The position numbers were made by a program, and so were the translations under genes. DNA of 6,700 bases from Sphingomonadaceae bacterium (GTDB lineage Bacteria > Pseudomonadota > Alphaproteobacteria > Sphingomonadales > Sphingomonadaceae), in NCBI GenBank assembly GCA_947451875.1, contig CANGBE010000086.1:1-6700 (forward strand). The letters run 5' to 3'. Below the pieces are notes generated by a model, which saw only the letters and a list, made by a program, of their open reading frames with translations, had not been told where the DNA came from and did not search any database. This document shows, piece after piece, positions 1 to 5,692 of the stretch. How positions within the stretch are numbered: position 1 is the stretch's first letter; every line of letters starts with the position of its first letter.

Positions 1-738
1 CCCATGAATGTAAGTGTGGCAGATGCCATCAAGGTGGGCGAGCACCGGCACCCGGGCATCGGCCTGAACGCGGGCAACAAGGCTCTTCCCGCCGCGCGGC
101 ACGATCATGTCGATCAGGCCCGCTGCGGTAAGCATGGCACCGACCACAGCGCGATCTTGGGTCGGGATCAGCTGGACAGCATCGGCAGGCGCGCCGGCGC
201 TGGCAAGGCCGCGTTGCAGGGCAGCCAAGATCGCGCGATTGGAATGAACCGCCTCGCTTCCGCCGCGTAACAGCACGGCATTGCCCGAACGCAGACACAG
301 TGCCGCCGCATCAGCCGTCACATTGGGGCGGCTCTCGTAAATGATGCCGATCAGGCCGATGGGAATCCGCACCCGGCTGAGTGAGAGGCCGTTGTGAGGG
401 GTGGACTGGCTGATCACCTCGCCCACCGGATCTGGCAGATCGGCCACCGAATCGACCGCATCGGCAATTGCGCTCAACCGCGCGGGATCGAGCCGCAACC
501 GATCGAGCATTGCGCCTGTCAGGCCGCCCGCCTCGCCTGCCGCAACATCGCTGGCATTGGCGGCGAGAATTTCCGCTTCATAGGCGCGCAGGGCATCGGC
601 GGCGGCATGGAGCGCCACTGCTTTTGCTGGACTGTCCATCTGTGCCAGAATGCGTTGCGCAGCCCTGCCGGCAGCCGCGAGGCTCGCAACAAGGGTTTCG
701 GGCGAAGTGCCAACAGGACGGGTAGAATGTTCAGACAT
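1..738 (-). CDS. proA: Gamma-glutamyl phosphate reductase (glutamate-5-semialdehyde dehydrogenase), N-terminal part
   Basis: ProA reduces gamma-glutamyl phosphate to glutamate-5-semialdehyde with NADPH, the second step of proline synthesis in the cytosol. The frame is open from ATG at 738-736 to the window edge: 246 codons of the roughly 420 usual for the family. Visible family marks are GLIGIIYESRPNVTADAAAL (about residues 128-147), NAVLLRGGSEA (153-163), the IVPRGGKSL stretch (212-220) and GICHTYIHG at the cut edge. Cys240 in that last stretch is the expected catalytic cysteine of this aldehyde-dehydrogenase-fold enzyme. The start follows an AGG about 10 nt upstream. An in-frame GTG at 762 would add eight residues and is less likely. 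It is the first gene of its minus-strand unit. proB, its partner in the classical proBA operon, is not upstream here; what lies downstream is outside the window. Confidence 0.95.
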   Translation of the reverse strand, partial: MSEHSTRPVGTSPETLVASLAAAGRAAQRILAQMDSPAKAVALHAAADALRAYEAEILAANASDVAAGEAGGLTGAMLDRLRLDPARLSAIADAVDSVADLPDPVGEVISQSTPHNGLSLSRVRIPIGLIGIIYESRPNVTADAAALCLRSGNAVLLRGGSEAVHSNRAILAALQRGLASAGAPADAVQLIPTQDRAVVGAMLTAAGLIDMIVPRGGKSLVARVQADARVPVLAHLDGICHTYIHG

Positions 739-779
739 GGCAGCGCGCCTATCAGCAAGCACTCCATTTGTCAGCCGCT

Positions 780-901
780 GAGTCGCGAGTCTTGGCGGTG
801 CTGACGGTTATGTGACTGTCATCAAAGTGTTAACCATACCCACGGCCCTCCACTGACCGCATGATTCGTTCACTTCGGCGCGAGTCATGCAGAGTCGATT
901 C
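780..901. promoter_or_regulatory. Cluster of six GANTC sites with a CtrA-type half-site, between divergent proA and the peptidase-bactofilin operon
   Basis: Seen directly: GANTC occurs at 780-784, 787-791, 863-867, 882-886, 892-896 and 897-901, the last two back to back. TTAACCAT, which matches a CtrA half-site known from Caulobacter, lies at 830-837. GANTC is the target of the cell-cycle DNA methyltransferase CcrM of Alphaproteobacteria, and GcrA acts at promoters carrying methylated GANTC. By hand count I find 19 further GANTC in the rest of the window, about one per 346 bp, so this is a strong local excess. The rest of the 739-963 gap holds no convincing small gene. Which of the two divergent units is controlled is inference. 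Confidence 0.5.
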
Positions 902-920
902 GCCACTGTGCTGTCTGGCT

Positions 921-940
921 GCTAACGGCGCGCCGGTTGC
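921..940. repeat. Imperfect 20-bp palindrome upstream of the peptidase gene
   Basis: The stretch is symmetric at 8 of 10 position pairs around a GGCGCGCC core at 927-934 (perfect CGGCGCGCCG at 926-935). It ends 3 bp before the TATAAA box at 944, so it covers where a -35 element would sit. This could be an operator or chance GC-rich symmetry. Confidence 0.25.
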
Positions 941-943
941 AAC

Positions 944-949
944 TATAAA
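944..949 (+). promoter_or_regulatory. Possible -10 element (TATAAA) of the peptidase-bactofilin operon
   Basis: TATAAA is the only AT-rich hexamer of this kind in the divergent gap, pointing towards the plus-strand operon. No good TTGACA-like box lies 16-18 bp upstream, which would fit an activator-dependent promoter. Transcription would start near 955-957, only about 8 nt before the chosen TTG start, so the leader would be very short. Confidence 0.3.
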
Positions 950-963
950 AACTTGGGGTCGAA

Positions 964-2118
964 TTGCAGAAAATCGCCGGGAAGGCGTTTAAACAGCGCC
1001 TGCGCACCTGGTTCCCCGACCGTGAGTTCTTCATGCGGTCGCAGGGACAGGTTCGTTTCATCAAAATCTCGACCAAACTGCAGGTGATTGCTGCCGGGAT
1101 CGCCGCTGCCCTTCTGCTTGCCTGGGTCATTTCTATCTCGGTGATGGCCGTAAGCTCTTATGTTGCCAACCGTGACCGGCTTTCGCTGCTTGAACGCGAA
1201 GCCAAGGTTACCAGCGCCGAAAACCGCGTCGATACCTACAAGGGCAACCTGAAAGGCGTGGCCGATGATCTCCAGCGCCGCCAGCAATTCATCGAAAAGA
1301 TGGTTGGTACCCTGCCTGAAGACGTGAAGCAGGGCGAAACCGTCTCCAATTCGAGCAAAGAAGCCGCAAAGACGGTGGGCAAGGTCAGCCTAGCCATCCC
1401 GGAAGCAGCGCCGCTTGCCCGCATCGAAGCGCGCCAGCTGGCCTTCGTCGAAGGCCTTACTCGCCTGGCCGACCGCCGCGCTGCCGCTGCCGAAGCGGCG
1501 ATCCGCAAACTCGGTCTCAACCCCGATGCCATGCTCGCCATGGCCGATGACCACAGCGCGATGGGTGGTCCGTTCATAGGCCTTTCAACCTCGGCTGATG
1601 GTTCCATTGATCCGCGTTTCCAGCGGCTCGGCGCCAGCCTTGAACGGATGGAGGTGCTCCAGCGCAGCCTTGCCGGCATTCCAAACGTGCTTCCGGCGAG
1701 CCTCGAGTTCATTTCATCTGGCTTCGGCTATCGCGCCGATCCATTTACCGGCGCGGGTGCCTTCCACCCGGGTCTGGACTTTAAGGGCCCGATAGGCGCG
1801 CCGATATATGCTGCGGCCAAGGGCACGGTCAGCTTCGTTGGCCAGCGTTCGGGCTATGGAAATTGCGTCGAGATCGATCACGGTAATGGTCTGGTAACGC
1901 GCTATGCCCACATGTCGGGCTTCCGCACGAAGCTGGGTAAGGCCGTGGCACCGGGCGAGCAGATTGGCGTGATCGGCAGCACTGGCCGTTCCACCGGTCC
2001 GCATTTACACTTCGAAGTGCGGATCAACGATTCGCCGGTTAACCCGCGTCCCTTTCTGGAGTCTGCTCCCCATGTTCTCGAAGAAGCCAGAAGCGCCGCA
2101 GCGGGCCTCCGCAAGTAA
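964..2118 (+). CDS. Membrane-anchored M23 (LytM) family metallopeptidase
   Basis: A 384-residue inner-membrane protein with its catalytic domain in the periplasm, expected to cut peptidoglycan cross-links or stem peptides. A short basic N-terminus is followed by one membrane segment (about residues 41-65), a helical, probably coiled-coil part (about 68-115), an Ala-rich helical linker and a C-terminal M23 domain (about 250-365). The zinc and catalytic set is complete: H268 and D272 in HPGLD, H316 in YAHM, and H347 and H349 in PHLHF. It should therefore be an active enzyme, unlike the degenerate LytM activators. The start is TTG at 964, with GGGG at 955-958 as a weak Shine-Dalgarno. It keeps the WFPDREFF stretch that I recall as common in sphingomonad relatives. 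ATG at 1033 (residue 24) is the alternative start and still leaves the membrane segment. The last 47 bp overlap the bactofilin gene. Bactofilins and M23 peptidases cooperate in cell shape elsewhere (H. pylori CcmA with Csd1, Hyphomonas BacA with LmdC); the same role here is inference. Confidence 0.92.
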   Translation: MQKIAGKAFKQRLRTWFPDREFFMRSQGQVRFIKISTKLQVIAAGIAAALLLAWVISISVMAVSSYVANRDRLSLLEREAKVTSAENRVDTYKGNLKGVADDLQRRQQFIEKMVGTLPEDVKQGETVSNSSKEAAKTVGKVSLAIPEAAPLARIEARQLAFVEGLTRLADRRAAAAEAAIRKLGLNPDAMLAMADDHSAMGGPFIGLSTSADGSIDPRFQRLGASLERMEVLQRSLAGIPNVLPASLEFISSGFGYRADPFTGAGAFHPGLDFKGPIGAPIYAAAKGTVSFVGQRSGYGNCVEIDHGNGLVTRYAHMSGFRTKLGKAVAPGEQIGVIGSTGRSTGPHLHFEVRINDSPVNPRPFLESAPHVLEEARSAAAGLRK

Positions 2119-2479
2119 GATGGGCAGCCCGACCTTTTCCGTGCTCGGCAGTGACGTCATCATCAAGGGTGATCTTTCCGCCAAGGCTGAACTGCATATC
2201 GATGGTAAGGTAGAAGGCGACATCGCCTGCGCCAGCCTCGTCCAGGGCGAAACCAGCGAGATCATCGGCGCAGTAACCGCCGAAACCGCCCGGCTTGCTG
2301 GCCGGATCAAGGGATCGATCACCGCCGGTGAATTGGTTATACTTAAGTCAGCAAAGATCGAAGGCGACGTTTTTTACGACGCGCTAACGATCGAACAGGG
2401 CGCTCAAGTTGACGGAAAGTTCGCCCACCGCGAGCCGGAGCCCAAGCTGGCTCTGGCTGGGGGCACGCAGGTTAGCTAA
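2072..2479 (+). CDS. Bactofilin (polymer-forming cytoskeletal protein)
   Basis: Bactofilins polymerise without nucleotide into membrane-bound filaments that position wall enzymes. This one has 135 residues, normal for the family. A short basic tail (1-20) leads into the beta-helical core (about 21-118), seen as repeats of the form I-x-G-x-(hydrophobic)-x-G such as IIKGDLSAKAELHIDGKVEG, GRIKGSITAGELVILKSAKI and GDVFYDALTIEQGAQVDGK. A Pro- and Ala-rich C-tail follows. The ATG at 2072 is chosen because MFSKK resembles the membrane-targeting MFSKQ start of Caulobacter BacA, and GGAG stands at 2058-2061. ATG at 2120, one base after the peptidase stop, would remove that tail. The gene starts inside the peptidase gene in another frame, so the two are probably co-transcribed and translationally coupled. 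There is no membrane segment or signal peptide; it should act on the cytoplasmic face, next to the peptidase's N-terminal segment. Confidence 0.93.
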   Translation: MFSKKPEAPQRASASKMGSPTFSVLGSDVIIKGDLSAKAELHIDGKVEGDIACASLVQGETSEIIGAVTAETARLAGRIKGSITAGELVILKSAKIEGDVFYDALTIEQGAQVDGKFAHREPEPKLALAGGTQVS

Positions 2480-4174
2480 TTAGCCCGAAGGGGAGGAAAG
2501 CACCTCTTCCTTCAGCGCCTTGCGATCCAGTTTGCCGATCATCGTCTTCGGCATGGATGCGCGCACCACCACGCTATCGACCCGCTCATGCTTGCCAACC
2601 CGGTCGTTTAACCATTTGCACAGCGCGTCACCGCGTGCATCTTCGCCGGCGTTCAGCGTGATGAAGGCGCGGGGGATCTCTCCCTTCAACTCATCGGGAA
2701 TGCCGATCACCAGCGCCTCTTTGACAGCCGGGTTTTGCAACAGAACGTGCTCGACCTGACTCGGGAAAACCTTGAATCCGCCGACTGCGATCATGTCTTT
2801 GATCCTGTCGACCACTCGAAAATAACCTTGCTCCTCCATCAGCGCGACATCACCGGTGCGAAGCCATTTCTCGCCATCACGCATAGCAAAGGTCGCTTCG
2901 GCAGCCCCGGGCAGTTGCCAATAGCCTTGCATCACCTGTGGCCCCGAGATTGCGAGTTCGCCTGGTTCGCCCGGAGGCGCATCGCGGGTGGGATCTTCGC
3001 GGTCGAGCAGGCGAACCCGGGTAGCGGGGAGCGGCTGCCCAATGGTTCCGGCCCGGTCATCGCCCTCATAGGGGTTCGCCGTCACCACGCCTGCAGTTTC
3101 GGTCAGACCATAGCCTTCGACCAGCCGCACGCCAGTGGTCGCTTCCCAGCGTTCCTTGAGCCGAATTGGCAGCGGCGCGCCGCCAGCAATGCAGATGCGC
3201 AGCGATGAAAAATCGGCGCCTTCAATCCGCGGATCGTCGAGCATTGCCTGAAACATCGTCGGCACACCGGGCAGCGAGGTCGCCCGCTCGTTGCGGATGG
3301 CTGCTAGGATCTGCCCAACATCAAAGCGCGGCAGCATGGCAATGCAGCCGCGGTTGATGATCGTGCGGTTGAGCACGGCGGTATTGGCGAACACATGGAA
3401 CAACGGCAGCGCGCCGAGAATCACATCGCGCTCCCCCGCGTGGGGATCGAGCGACTGAATCTGCCGGGCGTTGGCGGTCAGGTTCTGGTGGGTTAGCATA
3501 GCCCCCTTGGGCGTGCCGGTAGTTCCGCCGGTATATTGCAGCAGGGCAAGCGTCTGTTCGGGGTCGGCCACCAGCACTGGAGGCTCGCCGCCGCGCAGGG
3601 CCTTTTGCCATTCCACAACGTTCGGCTGATCGGGAATTGCGGTCAATTCCTTGCCGGAGAGCAGGCGGAAGGCCAGCCCTTTTAACCGGGTCAGCTGCTG
3701 GGTGAACCGGGCGACAACCAACTTTTCGAGGCTAGAATTGCCGAGCACCTTAAGCGCCGTGGGCAGCAACTTGGTGAGATCGACCGTAACCAGGATTCGA
3801 GCGCCCGAATCGGCGACTTGCGCCTCCAGCTCAGCTGCGGTGTAAAGCGGCGAGAAATTGACGACGATGGCTCCTGCCATCAGCGCACCGAAATAGGCTG
3901 GAACATAGCCCGGGATATTGGGCAGATAGAGCCCGACGCGATCACCCGGAACAATCCCCATTTCCTTCAGGCCGCTGGCAAAGGCGCAGGCTTCCTCATG
4001 CAGTTCGGCATAGGAAAAGCTGCGGCCGAGGAATTTGACCAAGGGCGTGACGGGGTGACTCTGCACCGCATCGGCAAACATCGCTGGCAAGGAAAGTGGA
4101 GCAAAATGCTGATTCCAGCCGCCAGGATGGCAATAGTGGTTGCGCCAAGGCTCTGCGGGCTTATTAACATTCAT
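2480..4174 (-). CDS. Long-chain fatty-acid--CoA ligase (AMP-dependent synthetase family, FadD-like)
   Basis: A cytosolic or membrane-associated 564-residue enzyme that activates a carboxylic acid, probably a fatty acid, to its acyl-AMP and then to acyl-CoA. Length is normal for FadD-type ligases. The family motifs appear in order: the phosphate-binding YTGGTTGTPKGA (214-225), LPLFH (256-260), GYGLTETAG (354-362), the TGD of the hinge region (440-442), DRIKDMI (456-462) and the C-terminal PKTMIGKLDRKAL, with K548 as the adenylation lysine. All are intact. The exact chain length cannot be read from sequence; an aryl or other acyl substrate is possible. The start is ATG at 4174-4172, giving MNVNKPAEPW ahead of the conserved W-x-x-H-Y stretch. 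There is no visible Shine-Dalgarno, and the start lies in a 20-bp inverted repeat. An upstream in-frame TTG at 4201 falls in the trcR terminator and is rejected. The stop codon abuts that of the convergent bactofilin gene. Confidence 0.93.
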   Translation of the reverse strand: MNVNKPAEPWRNHYCHPGGWNQHFAPLSLPAMFADAVQSHPVTPLVKFLGRSFSYAELHEEACAFASGLKEMGIVPGDRVGLYLPNIPGYVPAYFGALMAGAIVVNFSPLYTAAELEAQVADSGARILVTVDLTKLLPTALKVLGNSSLEKLVVARFTQQLTRLKGLAFRLLSGKELTAIPDQPNVVEWQKALRGGEPPVLVADPEQTLALLQYTGGTTGTPKGAMLTHQNLTANARQIQSLDPHAGERDVILGALPLFHVFANTAVLNRTIINRGCIAMLPRFDVGQILAAIRNERATSLPGVPTMFQAMLDDPRIEGADFSSLRICIAGGAPLPIRLKERWEATTGVRLVEGYGLTETAGVVTANPYEGDDRAGTIGQPLPATRVRLLDREDPTRDAPPGEPGELAISGPQVMQGYWQLPGAAEATFAMRDGEKWLRTGDVALMEEQGYFRVVDRIKDMIAVGGFKVFPSQVEHVLLQNPAVKEALVIGIPDELKGEIPRAFITLNAGEDARGDALCKWLNDRVGKHERVDSVVVRASMPKTMIGKLDRKALKEEVLSSPSG

Positions 4175-4181
4175 GTTAATA
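4162..4181. promoter_or_regulatory. Perfect inverted repeat over the acyl-CoA ligase start codon, operator-like
   Basis: Arms TATTAACAT and ATGTTAATA of 9 bp are fully complementary around a 2-bp centre (TC). The ligase ATG (4174-4172 on the minus strand) lies in the middle. In this GC-rich setting an AT-rich perfect dyad of this length looks selected. It has the form of a site for a dimeric repressor such as a TetR or GntR member, though no regulator gene is next to it. In RNA the arms could also hide the start codon. It includes TTAA-N8-TTAA, one base off the CtrA TTAA-N7-TTAA spacing. Confidence 0.45.
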
Positions 4182-4199
4182 GCATGGCGCAGACACGGC

Positions 4200-4238
4200 A
4201 AAAGGGCAAGCCCGGTTGCATCCGGGCCTGCTATTTTT
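4200..4238 (-). terminator. Terminator-like hairpin after trcR, possibly bidirectional
   Basis: Arms GCAAGCCCGG (4206-4215) and CCGGGCCTGC (4222-4231) pair over 10 positions with one G-T wobble around a 6-nt loop. On the minus strand the stem is followed by CCTTTT. On the plus strand it is followed by TATTTTT. It lies 40-70 bp beyond the trcR stop and ends before the ligase start, so it probably separates the two minus-strand genes. Confidence 0.6.
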
Positions 4239-4277
4239 CTATCGGTGCGCCTAAGTGTGCGGCGACTTACTCGCCAG

Positions 4278-4973
4278 TCACTTCGCCAGCAGCTTCGGCA
4301 GCGCGCTTGGCTCGAGCCAGGCGGCAGCTTCGGCTTCCTGAGCGGCTTCGCCCACAGCCTTGACGTGGGCATCGCGCTCAGTGCGCAGCTCTTCAAGCAG
4401 GGCCTCGCGATCATTGCTGAGCCGCAGATCGGCTTCGGTATCGACAATGCCGGCCTTCTTGGCGACCTTGGCGACCAGCGCATCCAGTTCGCGCTGCGAG
4501 CATAGGCCCAGAGCTACCGGGTCCTTCGCCTGAATGTTGGCGATGTTCCAGTGGCTGCGATCGCGAATCGCGGTGATCGTGTTGCGCGTCGTGCCGATCA
4601 ACTTGCCAATCTGCGCGTCCGAAATCTCGGGGTGGTTGCGGATGATCCAGGCAATGCCATCGGGCTTGTCCTGCCGCTTGGAAACCGGGGTATAGCGCGG
4701 GCCCTTGGTGCGGCTGACCTGTGCTGGTGCCTTCTGCATCTTAAGCGAATAGTTCGGATCGGCCTGACCGCGTTCGATCTCTGCCATGGTAAGTTCGCCC
4801 GAGCGCACTGGGTCGCGGCCGGTGTACTTCGAAGAGGCCAGATCATCGGCCATCGCCTGAACTTCAAGGATGTGCAGGCCGCAGAATTCGGCGATCTGCT
4901 CAAATGACAGCGCGGTAGTATCAACCAGCCACGAAGCGGTGGCGTGCGGCATCAAGGGGGCGGGCTGAGTCAC
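4278..4973 (-). CDS. trcR: TrcR/DUF1013 family cell-cycle transcriptional regulator
   Basis: A soluble 231-residue protein of the alphaproteobacterial DUF1013 family, which is annotated as the cell-cycle regulator TrcR and thought to act in transcription. Visible parts are the N-terminal TASWLVDTTALSFEQIAEFC with a first helix-turn-helix-like stretch (about 22-41), a basic middle (about 76-104) and a second, clearer helix-turn-helix-like stretch ISDAQIGKLIGTTRNTITAI (117-136). Then comes the HWNIANI-x-A-x-DPV-x-LGLCSQ motif (141-160) and an Ala/Glu-rich charged helical tail. The start is GTG at 4973-4971, with GGAG 7 nt upstream (4984-4981). The ATG at residue 8 has no ribosome site. A GANTC overlaps the start codon (4967-4971) and another lies at the GST stop (5067-5071). 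The gene follows the oxidoreductase-GST unit in the same direction but is separated from it by a strong terminator whose T-run almost touches the Shine-Dalgarno. Its own promoter is not evident. Confidence 0.85.
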   Translation of the reverse strand: MTQPAPLMPHATASWLVDTTALSFEQIAEFCGLHILEVQAMADDLASSKYTGRDPVRSGELTMAEIERGQADPNYSLKMQKAPAQVSRTKGPRYTPVSKRQDKPDGIAWIIRNHPEISDAQIGKLIGTTRNTITAIRDRSHWNIANIQAKDPVALGLCSQRELDALVAKVAKKAGIVDTEADLRLSNDREALLEELRTERDAHVKAVGEAAQEAEAAAWLEPSALPKLLAK

Positions 4974-4987
4974 GGGGTTTCTCCGGC

Positions 4988-5021
4988 AAAAAATAATAGG
5001 GCCGCCCCTTTCGGAGCGGCC
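4988..5021 (-). terminator. Strong intrinsic terminator of the oxidoreductase-GST operon, lying in the trcR leader
   Basis: On the minus strand GGCCGCTCC and GGGGCGGCC (5021-5013 and 5008-5000) form a 9-bp stem with one T-G wobble around a GAAA tetraloop, followed by CTATTATTTTTT. It comes about 50 bp after the GST stop. The T-run ends only 3 nt before the GGAG of trcR. The same tract contains TATTAT (4998-4993), a possible -10 element. Confidence 0.85.
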
Positions 5022-5069
5022 ATTCGGCGTTTCCTGTAGGCCAGCAGGCCGCCAAGGGCAAGGCGGGAA

Positions 5070-5690
5070 TCAATCGGTGATGCTGAGGTATCCCGGCAGC
5101 GCCGCCACCCGGCCCAGCCACTTGCCGACAGACGGATAGTCCGCCAGCCGGAAGCCGCCCCCCTCCTCGGCAACATGGGTATAGGCATAGAGCGCGATGT
5201 CGGCGAGGCTTACCTGGTTGCCAACAATCCAGTCAGCCTGCCCGAGGTGCTCGTCCATCAACTGCAGCGCGGCATCTCCTGCAGCCTGCTTCGCCGCGAT
5301 TTGCTGGCGCTGGGCATCGCTCAGATTTGCCTCGCCAACAAAGGCCAGCCAGAACCGCAGTGTCGCCACGTTGGGTTCGTGGTTGTACTGCTCGAAGAAC
5401 ATCCAGCGGAGCATATTGGCGCGGGCGAAGCGATCTTCGGGGATCAGGCTTGTTCCTTCGGCGAGATACCAGCAGGCGGCATTGCTTTCGGGCAGGAACT
5501 GCTCACCGATCTGCAGCACCGGAATGCGGCCATTGGCGTTCACCTGAGACAGAAATTCCGGCGTGCGCGTTTCGCCCTTGAGGATGTCATATTGCCGCCG
5601 CTCGATTGGCTGGCCGAGCAGGGATGCTGTCAGGCGGATCTTGTAGCAGTTGCCACTGGCGGCGTATTCGTGGAGTATCAGCTCTTCCAT
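5070..5690 (-). CDS. Glutathione S-transferase family protein
   Basis: A cytosolic 206-residue protein with the normal two-domain GST plan. The thioredoxin-like N-domain (about 1-80) has LHEYAASGNCYKIRL, where S12 or C15 could serve the glutathione thiol. It also has the cis-proline in GRIPVL (P57) and PESNAACWYL (67-76), the glutathione-binding E-S pair (E68, S69). The all-helical C-domain has the N-capping box S-L-A-D (161-164). Class and substrate cannot be told; conjugation of electrophiles or a reductase role are both possible. ATG at 5690 is chosen because GGAGG (5702-5698) lies 7 nt upstream. GTG at 5696 is too close to that site. The ribosome site is inside the last codons of the oxidoreductase gene and the gap is 2 bp, so the pair is surely one operon with translational coupling likely. 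An intrinsic terminator follows. Confidence 0.92.
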   Translation of the reverse strand: MEELILHEYAASGNCYKIRLTASLLGQPIERRQYDILKGETRTPEFLSQVNANGRIPVLQIGEQFLPESNAACWYLAEGTSLIPEDRFARANMLRWMFFEQYNHEPNVATLRFWLAFVGEANLSDAQRQQIAAKQAAGDAALQLMDEHLGQADWIVGNQVSLADIALYAYTHVAEEGGGFRLADYPSVGKWLGRVAALPGYLSITD

Positions 5691-5692
5691 AA

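Noticed and set aside
739..963. A small gene or structured RNA in the proA-peptidase gap
   Set aside because: No open frame with a ribosome site and no extended stem structure; short inverted and direct repeats there, such as CGCGAGTC at 784 and 879, are mostly accounted for by the GANTC sites.
2487..2513. Imperfect hairpin (GAAGGGGAGG with CCTCTTCCTTC) as a terminator for the bactofilin operon
   Set aside because: It has a bulge, no T-run follows on the plus strand, and it lies in the ligase coding sequence where the bases are explained by codons.
3818..4363. Plus-strand open frame spanning the ligase start, the gap and the trcR end
   Set aside because: It covers a terminator hairpin and two real gene ends and shows no recognisable domain.
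4175..4483. N-terminal extension of the acyl-CoA ligase to an upstream ATG at 4483
   Set aside because: The extra residues are an out-of-frame reading of trcR and of the terminator; the family similarity begins just after the ATG at 4174.
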